Source of the DNA: Arthrobacter oryzae | GTDB taxonomy: Bacteria > Actinomycetota > Actinomycetes > Actinomycetales > Micrococcaceae | Direction: 5' to 3' | DNA: 64,000 bases | Assembly (NCBI RefSeq): GCF_003634095.1 | Contig: NZ_RBIR01000011.1 | Location: 34,826-98,825, forward strand | Shown here: one piece after another, positions 16,923 through 24,526 of the stretch | How positions within the stretch are numbered: position 1 is the first letter of the stretch | Layout: every line of letters starts with the position of its first letter | Notes under the pieces: model-generated | What the model saw: only the letters and a program-made list of their open reading frames with translations | Databases searched by the model: none | What the model was told of the DNA's origin: nothing | Made by a program: the position numbers and the translations under genes

Positions 16923-18040
16923 ACATGCATGATGGCCGCGGCCGCGGCATCAGAACTGAGCCCATGGATGCCGCCGTTTGCGGTGATTCTGTCGGCTATG
17001 GCTACCGGGCTGAGCTGGAACGGTTCTCCTGTTTCCACGGCTTCGGCAAACGACTCACCCCGTTCCAGGAGCGTTTCTTCCAACACCGTGCGCAGTTGCC
17101 GGGAAACCTCCGTCACCTGGGCGTCGCCCAGTGCCTCCGGTACTTCGAGGGCCCGAACCGCCGCAGTGAGTTTCGCATCCAGGGCAGCCTCATCGAGAAG
17201 GAATCCGGCGGTCTGATCGTTTATCCTCTTGGCCTCCTCAAAACTCAGATGGTACGTGTCCTCAGATCCGGACGCTGATTTGTGTTGTTTGACCGGTCCC
17301 TTCCGGGACAGGCGGGTCAATGCGCTCAGGGTCAGGGCATCGACCTGCCCCCGCTTCCCCACGGGCATGCGGAGGGCGACGCCGTCCTGGATTTCGCCCA
17401 GGCTGAGCCTGTTATCTGCGTCCGAATCGTGAAGGGCCGCCAAGACCAATGAATCGAAGCAGCTCTTGGTAAGGCTCTGATCGGTTGCCTGATCCTCGCC
17501 GTCGAGTGCCAGGTGCAGCACGGCGACCTTGCTCTCATCCGCGGTCAGGGTCGCTGTTCTGTCGATGACCCCGCGTTTGGACAGGAGCGGATCGACGAAT
17601 CTCTTTGCCAGCTCTTCACTTGCCACTCGTCGCTGCGGATGGGACGACTCGCGGTCCACAAACCACGACCGGTCCCGGATATCTACGGTGATGTTCCGGT
17701 CACGGCGGGACTCTTCCTTGAGTTCATCGGCAGCCGGACCAATCACCTGGTTGGTCACGTAGATCATGGTGCTGACCGAAGGGCAGTTCTTTTGGAGGGT
17801 GTCTAGCGTGCTCGTAATTTTTGTCTTCCAGTTCGCCGTGACGGAGTACTGAAAAGCAACTCTCGGCACGCCGTCAATTGTGAATATTTCGGCGTCCCGG
17901 CCTTTGTCTCCGTTCGGGGCTGCCATCGTCCGCAGGGCCGGGTATTCGACGGCTAGGAACTCCGATGCGAAGTTTTCGAATATCTCCCAGTCTCCCCGGC
18001 CAATCCTTTCCAGAGCGAGCTGCAATCGCGGATTCGGCAT
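16844..18040 (-). CDS. Mrr-like restriction-endonuclease-fold protein with winged-helix region
   Basis: From ATG 18040 about 398 residues. Residues 1-150 resemble the PD-(D/E)xK fold of Mrr-type enzymes: a helix DWEIFENFASEFLA, then GDKGRDAEIF and VAFQYSVTANWKTKI, giving the Asp, Gln-x-Ser and Lys positions of a variant active site. Residues about 195-290 look like a winged helix (SLGEIQDGVALRMPV, then LSRKGPVKQHK). The last 27 residues are read out of frame relative to the PIN-like gene and probably are not native. An ATG at 18070 is an alternative start. With the PIN-like gene it may form a defence or DNA/RNA-processing unit; no phage or plasmid gene is nearby. Confidence 0.7.
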   Translation of the reverse strand: MPNPRLQLALERIGRGDWEIFENFASEFLAVEYPALRTMAAPNGDKGRDAEIFTIDGVPRVAFQYSVTANWKTKITSTLDTLQKNCPSVSTMIYVTNQVIGPAADELKEESRRDRNITVDIRDRSWFVDRESSHPQRRVASEELAKRFVDPLLSKRGVIDRTATLTADESKVAVLHLALDGEDQATDQSLTKSCFDSLVLAALHDSDADNRLSLGEIQDGVALRMPVGKRGQVDALTLSALTRLSRKGPVKQHKSASGSEDTYHLSFEEAKRINDQTAGFLLDEAALDAKLTAAVRALEVPEALGDAQVTEVSRQLRTVLEETLLERGESFAEAVETGEPFQLSPVAIADRITANGGIHGLSSDAAAAAIMHVWWSSLRPKHSPTSAGWPTPTRCLRS

Positions 18041-18402
18041 GACCGAATCATAACCACCAATAACCTTCATTGAACATCGTCGTCGGGTTCGATAACCGAG
18101 TGGCCTCCGGGAGAGCGGCGGCCCAGTTTCGGTTCCACGCGCTGCCCCCTTCCGCCATTTCGCTCTGGACACGCGGGTCAATAAGGACTAATGGCCGTTG
18201 ACTTCCGTTTCTCCGGCGAGGACCATGGCGAGTGAAAGTCGATGGATGGGGGGCATATCTCAGAGACTGACCTGCCGAAAATATGCATGTGTGCCGATTA
18301 TTCCCGCGCCAAATATTGGGCTGCGGCGGAATGTCGAGTATGCGGAGCTCATGCTTTCGCATCTGTTAAACAACTCCGAAGCTGGGGATTAACGGAGAGA
18401 AG
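18041..18402. other. A+T-richer intergenic segment between divergent genes
   Basis: These 362 bases are visibly less G+C-rich than their surroundings, for example 18230-18330 and 18350-18400. They carry the promoters of the divergent Mrr-like gene and Gly-rich gene. No RNA gene or long repeat is recognised. The composition supports acquisition of the 15.8-18.8 kb block. Confidence 0.4.
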
Positions 18403-18786
18403 ATGATTAACATTTCCTTTGAGCCGGTTGCGGATGCGCCCGGTGTTTTTACATCTGAACCTTTAGCGTCCGGCCAGTGCGATCGAATTCGTGCAATGGT
18501 GCACGCTCGGACCGCACTATTGACAGCCGAATGCGATGCGGAAGGCAAGACGCCAGGTCTCCCAGGGGCAGCGGGTCCTGGGTTTGACGCAGTTGCGTTC
18601 AGTCTGTCGGGTATATGGGACGCGGCTGAGAACCTCACCGGTCGCGCTTGGGACGCAATTAGCGATGTTCTGACTAATGAGGGCGGCGGCGGCGGCGGAG
18701 GTGGCGGTGCCGGCGGTGCTCGCATCTTGAACTCGGACGAAACCGAAACCGTCACAACCACTCGGGCGCGGGCGCTCCCTAGGTAA
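18403..18786 (+). CDS. Orphan protein with a poly-glycine tract
   Basis: A 127-residue protein I cannot assign. It has an N-terminal acidic region with two cysteines, a central amphipathic stretch FDAVAFSLSGIWDAAENLTG, then nine consecutive glycines followed by AGGARIL and a Thr/Arg-rich tail. The ATG has a good ribosome-binding site (GGAGAGAAG directly upstream), which supports a real gene. No signal peptide or transmembrane helix is obvious. A member of the 14 bp hairpin family follows at once. It is divergent from the Mrr-like gene and shares its unusual composition. A microcin- or toxin-like role is conceivable but not supported by a motif. Confidence 0.6.
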   Translation: MINISFEPVADAPGVFTSEPLASGQCDRIRAMVHARTALLTAECDAEGKTPGLPGAAGPGFDAVAFSLSGIWDAAENLTGRAWDAISDVLTNEGGGGGGGGGAGGARILNSDETETVTTTRARALPR

Positions 18787-18803
18787 ACGGCAACAAACGC
18801 AAA

Positions 18804-18834
18804 CGGACGACGGCGGGAGCCCCGCCGTCGTCCG
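18804..18834 (+). terminator. GACGACGG-family hairpin after the Gly-rich gene
   Basis: CGGACGACGGCGGG (18804-18817) pairs perfectly with CCCGCCGTCGTCCG (18821-18834) across a 3-base loop. It lies 18 bp after a stop codon, as expected for a terminator, but no U-tract follows. Confidence 0.65.
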
Positions 18835-18921
18835 CCCGGGGCCCGGTGCCGCTCTTTCTATAGGAGCCCGCGTCGGTTTACTGGGCTGCAACACTGAGGT
18901 GCAAATCATGGAGGGGGAACC

Positions 18922-19236
18922 ATGCAGTCCAAGAGGACATGGCAAATTACGGTCGGCTCGATATTGCTGGCGGCGACGATGTTCGTCCTGCCCATGCCGT
19001 TGGCTGAGGTGTTTACGGGTATCGCAGGACAGGGCGCGGCGGTGATGTTCGTCGTCGGGCTCGGTCTTCTCGTTGGTGGCCTCGGTTTTATCGCCGTGGG
19101 TCTGCGCAAGCAGTCGCGGAACCTGCGCACGGCGCGCACGTACGACACCAGGGAGGCCTCCTCATCCAACGAGGATCGGCCGGTCAATCCTTATGCGGTG
19201 CCGAATCCCTACGGCGCCGTTCGTCCACCGATCTAG
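18922..19236 (+). CDS. Small membrane protein with two transmembrane helices
   Basis: A 104-residue protein with helices at about 8-30 and 37-60, a basic stretch (RKQSRNLRTAR) and a polar C-terminus rich in Asn-Pro-Tyr. The positive residues after helix 2 predict a cytoplasmic tail. The ATG is preceded by GGAGGGGGAACC, a strong ribosome-binding site. No domain family is recognised. It stands alone between two hairpin or convergent boundaries. Confidence 0.72.
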   Translation: MQSKRTWQITVGSILLAATMFVLPMPLAEVFTGIAGQGAAVMFVVGLGLLVGGLGFIAVGLRKQSRNLRTARTYDTREASSSNEDRPVNPYAVPNPYGAVRPPI

Positions 19237-19315
19237 ACGCCCGGCACCTGCTGCTGGCTGCCGTCGTACCCTGGCACAACACCGTCTAGGGCGTGCGGCC
19301 TGCCGCGCCGCCTTC

Positions 19316-19546
19316 CTAGCGCAAAAGGGCGTTCTTCAGCCGGGCCTTGACCATTGAGTGCTGCCCGCAATTGGAACAGGTGATGTTGAAGGCCCTGGAG
19401 GCCGTGAAGACGGGGATGAAAAACAGGGTGAATTTTGTTGCGCGTTCCTGGAGCCGGTGCTGGACGAGTTGGCGGCAGCGCTGACACGTGGCCGCCCGCC
19501 CGGGAAGGTCGCGCAGGACGGTCTTAAGGCCGAAGAGGAGAAAAAT
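19316..19546 (-). CDS. Zinc-ribbon protein with an ATT start codon
   Basis: A frame of 76 residues reads IFLLFGLKTVLRDLPG at its start, then CQRC, a stretch TKFTLFFIPVFTASR, then CSNCG, ending at TAG (19318-19316). This matches the small bacterial zinc-ribbon family that begins M(I/F)F(L/I)(I/L)FG and has two Cys-x2-Cys knuckles around a conserved TLFFIP segment. No ATG, GTG or TTG is present; ATT lies exactly where the family starts, with GGAAAGG eight bases upstream. A CTG overlapping the TetR stop is the other option. It follows the TetR gene by about 30 bp and may be cotranscribed. Function unknown, probably zinc-binding. Confidence 0.72.
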   Translation of the reverse strand: MFLLFGLKTVLRDLPGRAATCQRCRQLVQHRLQERATKFTLFFIPVFTASRAFNITCSNCGQHSMVKARLKNALLR

Positions 19547-19575
19547 GGCGGGTGCCTTTCCAGGGGATGTCCGGA

Positions 19576-20307
19576 TCAGGGTTTGGTCTGGGCTCCCGGG
19601 TGGGGGAGGCGGGCTGCGAGGCCCGAGAGCAGGATGGTGATGCCTTCGTCCAGCTCGGCCATCCCGTCGTAGTCGGCCAGGACCGGGGCAAGGGCGCGGA
19701 GGCGCGGGAACTCCTTCGGCGGCAAACGGTGCAGGCCCAGCCGCAGCAGGGCCTCGTTTTCGTCGGGGTCGACGATGAACTCCTGCAACTCGTTGAGGAT
19801 GTGCCCGTAAAGGTATCCGTAGTAGGCGCGGTAAATGTGCAGCGCGTCCTCGGGGCCAAACCCGGCATCGATCAGCAGGGACAGGATCTGTTCCAGCGGC
19901 CGCAGCGTCCCCAGCGGCCGCAGGCCCAGGGGCGTTGACAGGGGGCGGGTGACCAGTAGGGGCACGACGTTGGGGTGCCGGAGGGCCAGGTGCCGCAGGT
20001 CGTGGGCAATGCGGCGGAGCTGGGCCTGCCAGTCGGGGTCATCGGGGATGATGGCCAGTTCATTCAGGACGAGCTCGGAGACTCCGTCCAGCAGTGCTGC
20101 GCGGTTTTCGGCGTAGCGGTACAGGCCCATGGGGTCCCGTCCGAGCTCCTGCCCGAGCCTGCGCATCGTGAGTGCGTCCAGTCCTTCGGCGTCCACCAGG
20201 GCCAGGGCAGCGCAAAGAACAATCTCGCGGCTGAGCCGCTTCTTGCCGGGAACCGCTGGGGGTGCGGGAGCCGCTGCTGGGGGCGCCGGATTGGCTTCGG
20301 GCGACAT
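19576..20307 (-). CDS. TetR-family transcriptional regulator
   Basis: About 243 residues. After a disordered Pro/Ala-rich N-terminus the HTH spans about 24-70: LSREIVLCAALALVDAEG, then LTMRRLGQELGRDPMGLYRY, with the recognition helix followed by the usual YRY. The C-terminal domain resembles the tetracycline-repressor type (TetR_C_1). I choose ATG 20307, preceded by GGAAGACC; a GTG at 20340 would only add 11 residues. An inverted repeat 83 bp upstream is a likely operator. The downstream zinc-ribbon gene is close enough to share its transcript. The ligand is not predictable. Confidence 0.82.
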   Translation of the reverse strand: MSPEANPAPPAAAPAPPAVPGKKRLSREIVLCAALALVDAEGLDALTMRRLGQELGRDPMGLYRYAENRAALLDGVSELVLNELAIIPDDPDWQAQLRRIAHDLRHLALRHPNVVPLLVTRPLSTPLGLRPLGTLRPLEQILSLLIDAGFGPEDALHIYRAYYGYLYGHILNELQEFIVDPDENEALLRLGLHRLPPKEFPRLRALAPVLADYDGMAELDEGITILLSGLAARLPHPGAQTKP

Positions 20308-20389
20308 GGTCTTCCGTTCGGATCGGTGCGGACAAGCCACCCTCCCAGGAAAATAGGGAGGTTGCTTATTAAGTAGTCTACGCCTAGAG

Positions 20390-20402
20390 TCTACAACGTA
20401 GA
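20390..20402. promoter_or_regulatory. Probable TetR operator
   Basis: TCTAC-AAC-GTAGA is a perfect inverted repeat with a 3-base centre in the divergent promoter region of the TetR gene and the small gene at 20579. A related half-site (TCTACG) lies at 20377-20382. Autoregulation by the adjacent TetR protein is inferred. Confidence 0.5.
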
Positions 20403-20578
20403 GCTTTTGCTTTGGCCGGTCTCCGCAGCACGTGGAGTCCGGCCTTACAACGCTCTATCCCGGATCTGCGGTGACGCAGCCGTCCGGAAACATCCTTCAG
20501 CGCCGCGTGCACGGCCTAGAGGTTAGCTGCTGTAGCCACATGGCGGCACACGATGCACCGCGAGGAAACGAGCCACTC

Positions 20579-20836
20579 ATGGCAACTTCTCACTATGACC
20601 AATTCCTGCAGGAAGCCACGTCCGATGATCCTGCATCCGACCGCGGCCTGGGCCGCGACCCGCTCTACGGCCTTTACACCAGCTGGTGCTTCCTGGGCCG
20701 GGCTGCACCCCGGCCCGAAAATGCCTTCTGGGCGGCCATGAAGAAGAAGCAGATCCATCCCAAGCGCACCGGTCTGCGCATGAAAGGGCCGGCCGCGGCG
20801 GATTACATCCTGGCCAGCTACCCGGGTCTGGTCTGA
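20579..20836 (+). CDS. Conserved small hypothetical protein
   Basis: An 85-residue protein starting MATSHYDQFLQEATSDDP. It contains LYGLYTSWCFLGR and ENAFWAAMKKKQI and ends GPAAADYILASYPGLV. The pattern of a helix, an aromatic Trp-Cys strand and a Lys-rich turn resembles the winged-helix module found in phage and plasmid primase-type proteins, but here it stands alone. No catalytic residues are visible. GAGGAAA precedes the ATG at a somewhat long distance. The next gene starts 5 bp after its stop, so the two form an operon. Confidence 0.65.
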   Translation: MATSHYDQFLQEATSDDPASDRGLGRDPLYGLYTSWCFLGRAAPRPENAFWAAMKKKQIHPKRTGLRMKGPAAADYILASYPGLV

Positions 20837-20840
20837 CACA

Positions 20841-21269
20841 GTGACCATCACGTCCAACACGTATCTGCCCAGGGACGCGCACCAGCCCCGGGGACGCCGG
20901 CCATGGTGCGCGACTTGCGACACCGACCGGCACCTCCTCGTGGACTCCGTCGCCATGATGAATCTGCAGCAGGAAACCCTGGCCGCCGCCATCAGCTGCA
21001 CCAAGTGCGGCAATTCGCACGTGATGGCCACCACCGCGGCCCTCCTCGCAACCATTCCGGGGCGGACCGGGAACGCGGGCGCCGCCGTGCCCCGCGACGA
21101 CGCCTACCGCCACTGCCAGGAGCCGATGTCCGCGGTGGACCCTGAGCGGCGCAGCGCGCACCTGCCGGTTTCCACTCACGCCGGAACCCAGGATTTTCTG
21201 GGCGATTACCTCCGGACCCGCGTCCTGCGGTGCCGGTGCGGGTTCCAGATGGACATCCCGCGCCCCTGA
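20841..21269 (+). CDS. Putative zinc-binding small protein
   Basis: A 142-residue protein starting at GTG 20841. It has three cysteine pairs: CATC near residue 24, CTKCG near 53, and CRCG near 132. The spacing suggests at least one zinc ribbon formed by the first two pairs. Between them lie helical segments without further recognisable motif. It follows the 85-residue gene by 4 bp and is probably translationally coupled. Function unknown. Confidence 0.58.
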   Translation: MTITSNTYLPRDAHQPRGRRPWCATCDTDRHLLVDSVAMMNLQQETLAAAISCTKCGNSHVMATTAALLATIPGRTGNAGAAVPRDDAYRHCQEPMSAVDPERRSAHLPVSTHAGTQDFLGDYLRTRVLRCRCGFQMDIPRP

Positions 21270-21321
21270 CCGGCGGGCCGTAGCGGGTGCCCATGAGAAG
21301 TCGGCCGGATATGCTGACGAA

Positions 21322-22176
21322 ATGCCTGTCTCGCCGATGGTCGCTGTCTGTGGCCCCGCCTCGTGGAACCACCTCATCCTCCTTGACCATCTCCCGGAAC
21401 CAGTCCCGCACATGCAATTCGCCCGGCGCTCCTGGCACACGGTCGGGGGCACCTCAGCCGGCAAGGCTTTGCACCTGGCGGATATCGGCGTCGACGTGCG
21501 CTTATGCACGCCTTTAGGCGAGGACGAAGCCGGCGACCGGGTACGCGGCGCCCTCGCCAAGGCCGGCGTCAGGATCGAAGCGATTGCGTCTGACCACACG
21601 GAACGCCACGTCAACCTCATGACCGACGGCGGAGGCCGTGTATCGCTTTACGTTTCGGTGGCTTCGCCGCCGCCGCGGGATGACCTTGACGCTGTCGCGG
21701 CAATAGTGGCTGCGGCGGATCTCGCCGTGATGGACCTGAGCGAACTTGGCTTGGCGCTGCTCGAACGCGACGAGGTCCGGCAAACACCGTTATGGGTGGA
21801 CCTTCATGACTACGACGGCTCGTCCGCGTTCCATGAGCCATTCCTTCGGGCGGCCGACACGGTCTTCATGAACGGCGACCGGACAGACGATCCTTGGGAG
21901 CTCATGAGCGCCTGCCTTGCACAGGGCCCCCGTCTGGCCGTGTGCACACTCGGCGCGGAAGGTGCGATAGCGCTGGAAGCGGACGGGACGCGGCATGAGA
22001 TTGCCGCTGTTCCCGCACACGTAGTGGACACGAACGGCGCCGGGGACGCATTCATGGCTGGCTTTCTCGGCCTGACCCTGCAGAGAGCGTCAATTTCTGA
22101 CGCCCTCAAGGGGGCGGCCGCTCAGGCCCGGATCGCCATTGAGAGTGAGCATCTGCACCCCGTCCTGGGTCGTTGA
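21322..22176 (+). CDS. PfkB/ribokinase-family sugar or nucleoside kinase
   Basis: A 284-residue PfkB-type kinase. The substrate-side glycines appear as HTVGGTSAGKALHLADIG near residue 40, and the C-terminal anion hole and catalytic Asp in DTNGAGDAFMAGF (about 240). The middle includes VDLHDYDG and VFMNGDRTDDP typical of nucleotide binding. It is somewhat shorter than ribokinase. The substrate cannot be identified: no transporter or dehydrogenase is adjacent. Its stop lies 4 bp from that of the convergent aldo/keto reductase gene. Confidence 0.82.
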   Translation: MPVSPMVAVCGPASWNHLILLDHLPEPVPHMQFARRSWHTVGGTSAGKALHLADIGVDVRLCTPLGEDEAGDRVRGALAKAGVRIEAIASDHTERHVNLMTDGGGRVSLYVSVASPPPRDDLDAVAAIVAAADLAVMDLSELGLALLERDEVRQTPLWVDLHDYDGSSAFHEPFLRAADTVFMNGDRTDDPWELMSACLAQGPRLAVCTLGAEGAIALEADGTRHEIAAVPAHVVDTNGAGDAFMAGFLGLTLQRASISDALKGAAAQARIAIESEHLHPVLGR

Positions 22177-22180
22177 CTCC

Positions 22181-23038
22181 TTAGACGATCCGGCGTCCGC
22201 CCAGCCAGCTCACCATGGCGGGGTCGCGGTGGTCGAAGAAGAGGCTTGCGCCGGTGTCCAGAGTGGCGATCCGGTTCATCTGTTCCTCGGTGAGGGCGAA
22301 GTCAAAGACATCGAGATTCTGCGCCATCCGCTCGGGCCGGACGGACTTGGGGATGACGACCACCTCGCGCTGGATGAGCCAGCGGAGCACCACCTGGGCG
22401 ACCGACTTGCCGTGGGCCTCGGCGACGGCGCTGAGCACCGGATTGGTGAAGAGGTTGTTCTTTCCCTCGGCGAACGGACCCCAGGACTCGATCTGGACGC
22501 CGCGCTCGCGCATCAGCGCCTGGTCGGCGGCGCGCTGGTGGAAGGGGTGGGTCTCGATCTGGTTGACCGCCGGGACGATCTCGTTGTGGTCGATGAGGTC
22601 CACCAGCCGGTCGGGGTGAAAGTTGGACACGCCGATGGCGCGGGCCAGGCCTTCCTTGTTGATGTCCTGCATGGCCCGCCACTCGCTGTAGTAGTCCCCG
22701 AGCGGCTGGTGGATCAGGTACAGGTCGAGGTAGTCCAGCCCGAGCCTGTTGCGGGAGTTTTCGAAGGCGCGCCGGGTGTCGTCCTGAACGCTTCCGGTCG
22801 GGGCGTGCTGGATCCAGAGCTTGGTGGTGATGAAGAGTTCCTCGCGGGCGATTCCGCTGGCCTTGATCGCGGCGCCGACGGCGGCCTCGTTGCCGTAGGA
22901 GGCGGCCGTGTCCAGGTGGCGGTAACCGGCGGCGAGGGCGGCCTCGACGGCGGCCTGGGTTTCGTCGTCGGGAATCTGGAAGACGCCGAAGCCCAGGATG
23001 GGCATCTGGACGCCGTTGTTGAGGGTGACGGTCTGCAT
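22181..23038 (-). CDS. Aldo/keto reductase (2,5-diketo-D-gluconate reductase type)
   Basis: A 285-residue AKR5-like enzyme. Catalytic residues are the Asp of GYRHLDTAASYGNE, Tyr in the same segment, Lys of LFITTKLW, and His of YLIHQPLG. The NADPH site is seen in IPKSVRPERMAQN. The ATG at 23038 has AAAGGAAAC six bases upstream; a start 14 codons earlier is possible but lacks a site. It is divergent from an XRE/MmyB-type regulator, a very common arrangement in actinobacteria, which suggests that the regulator controls it. Likely reduces aldehydes or ketones; physiological substrate unknown. Confidence 0.9.
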   Translation of the reverse strand: MQTVTLNNGVQMPILGFGVFQIPDDETQAAVEAALAAGYRHLDTAASYGNEAAVGAAIKASGIAREELFITTKLWIQHAPTGSVQDDTRRAFENSRNRLGLDYLDLYLIHQPLGDYYSEWRAMQDINKEGLARAIGVSNFHPDRLVDLIDHNEIVPAVNQIETHPFHQRAADQALMRERGVQIESWGPFAEGKNNLFTNPVLSAVAEAHGKSVAQVVLRWLIQREVVVIPKSVRPERMAQNLDVFDFALTEEQMNRIATLDTGASLFFDHRDPAMVSWLGGRRIV

Positions 23039-23174
23039 GGGGTTTCCTTTGCTTCGACGGAGGAGATGGAACTGATTCAAGAAAACCAGTCCCGGCGCGC
23101 GCGTGGGAGTGCCTGCTGTGCGGTGTACTGCCAGTTCCTGTTAGGCCGGGCCGCGGCGTCGTAGCGTAGATCCC

Positions 23175-24038
23175 ATGGACAACAGCAAGGACGTCCGCGA
23201 GTTTCTCACGAGCCGCCGTTCGCGGATCACACCGGCCCAGGCCGGAATCCCGGCCTACGGCGGGGCCAGGAGGGTCCCCGGGCTCAAACGCGAGGAAGTG
23301 GCCATGCTCGCCGGCGTCAGCACCGAGTACTACGCGCGCCTGGAACGGGGAAACCTCCGCGGAGTATCCGAATCCGTCCTCGAAGCCCTTGCCCGCACCC
23401 TCCAGCTCGATGAGGCTGAACGCACCCACCTGCTGGATCTCGCCAAAGCCGCCGCGCCATCGGGGGCCACGGCCGCGCGCCGGGTCCGGGCAGAAGTGCG
23501 CCCCAGTGTTCAGCGGATCCTGGCCGGCATGACGGGCACGCCCGCCTACGTCCGCAACTCGCGTGGAGACATTGTGGCCGCCAACAGTGCCTGCTTCGCC
23601 CTGTACACGGGCATCCTCAGCCCCGACAAACTGCCGGTGAACCTCGCACGGTTCATGTTCCTCGACCCGCGTGCCCGGGAATTCTTTCTCGAATGGTCCG
23701 CCATCGCAGATGACCTTGCCGCCGCCCTCCGCTCCGAGTCCGGGCGCAACCCGGGCGACAGGGCCTTGAACAACCTCATTGGTGACCTCGCCACCGGAAG
23801 TGCGGAATTCTCGACGCGCTGGGCCCGGCATAACGTCCGGTTCCACCGCTCAGCCCGCAAGACACTGCACAACCCGCTCGTCGGCGACATCGAACTTACC
23901 GGCGATGCCCTCGAACTCCCCGGCGAGGGGCTGACCCTCATCGCCTACACGGCCGAACCGGGAAGCCACGCCCAGGAACAACTCAACTTCCTCACCAGCT
24001 GGAGCAGCAGCGAAAAGGAAGCGCTCATCGCCGAGTAG
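23175..24038 (+). CDS. XRE-type regulator with MmyB-like ligand-binding domain
   Basis: A 287-residue regulator. The N-terminal HTH (about 30-85) contains GLKREEVAMLAGVSTEYYARLERG. The C-terminal part (about 105-280) matches the MmyB-like domain that binds fatty-acid-like ligands: a PAS-like core with PAYVRNSRGDIVAANSACFAL, then MFLDPRAREFF. It is encoded head to head with the aldo/keto reductase gene, whose promoter lies in the shared 136 bp gap. Such regulators typically repress or activate the divergent oxidoreductase. Effector unknown. Confidence 0.88.
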   Translation: MDNSKDVREFLTSRRSRITPAQAGIPAYGGARRVPGLKREEVAMLAGVSTEYYARLERGNLRGVSESVLEALARTLQLDEAERTHLLDLAKAAAPSGATAARRVRAEVRPSVQRILAGMTGTPAYVRNSRGDIVAANSACFALYTGILSPDKLPVNLARFMFLDPRAREFFLEWSAIADDLAAALRSESGRNPGDRALNNLIGDLATGSAEFSTRWARHNVRFHRSARKTLHNPLVGDIELTGDALELPGEGLTLIAYTAEPGSHAQEQLNFLTSWSSSEKEALIAE

Positions 24039-24253
24039 GCATGGCGGCGGCGTGCCTAACGACGGCGGGGCCCGGACCGCCGTCGGCACCAAACGCTGAA
24101 CGCACGAAAGCCGCAGGGAGCGGTTTTGGCCGCTTTAACTCGCGCCCTATCCGAGATAGGGCGCCCGTGGTAACTTCTGCTTGGAGCAGGAGTTCCCCAC
24201 GCGATTGCCTGCCAATCCGGCTCCTGATTCGGCTTTCGAAAGCAGAGGCAACG

Positions 24254-24526
24254 ATGGCAACTCTAGTGATCTTCCATGAGGTCGACGACGTTGACCACTG
24301 GCTCAGCTCGCCGCGACGCCAGGAAATTTTCGGACCCTTGGGCATGACTGTCCGACCCTTTGTCGACCCGGGCAAAACCAACCGAGTCGGCCTGATCGTC
24401 GAAGTCCCGGACCTGGACACGTTCCAGCGAATGATGGAGTCCGAGGCCGCGGCCGAGGCCATGAAATACGACGGCGTACGCCCGGACACGATCTTGATGC
24501 TGGTCGAACCTGAGCCCAGCACCTGA
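24254..24526 (+). CDS. Small conserved protein, ferredoxin-like (A/B-barrel) fold predicted
   Basis: A 90-residue protein with MATLVIFHEVDDVDHWLSSP at the start, then FGPLGMTVRPFVDPG, then GLIVEVPDLDTFQRMMES. The strand-helix-strand order and the MMESEAAAEAM helix look like the dimeric alpha/beta-barrel (ABM/stress-responsive) group. No catalytic set is apparent. The open frame extends upstream, but the ATG at 24254, preceded by AGAGGCAACG, fits the family start. It is the only gene between the MmyB regulator and the RsbQ-like operon. Confidence 0.7.
   Translation: MATLVIFHEVDDVDHWLSSPRRQEIFGPLGMTVRPFVDPGKTNRVGLIVEVPDLDTFQRMMESEAAAEAMKYDGVRPDTILMLVEPEPST

Noticed and set aside
18403..18786. 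Call as a lanthipeptide or other RiPP precursor
   Set aside because: No modifying enzyme, protease or exporter gene lies nearby, and there is no leader/core pattern beyond the glycine tract.
15828..18786. Prophage or integrated element
   Set aside because: No integrase, att-type repeats, tRNA or structural phage genes are visible; only composition and gene content hint at acquisition.
22302..23846. 514-codon open frame antisense to the aldo/keto reductase and MmyB regulator genes
   Set aside because: It is a G+C-driven shadow: its composition is Arg/Pro/Gly-rich without domains, while both genes on the other frames carry complete family motifs.
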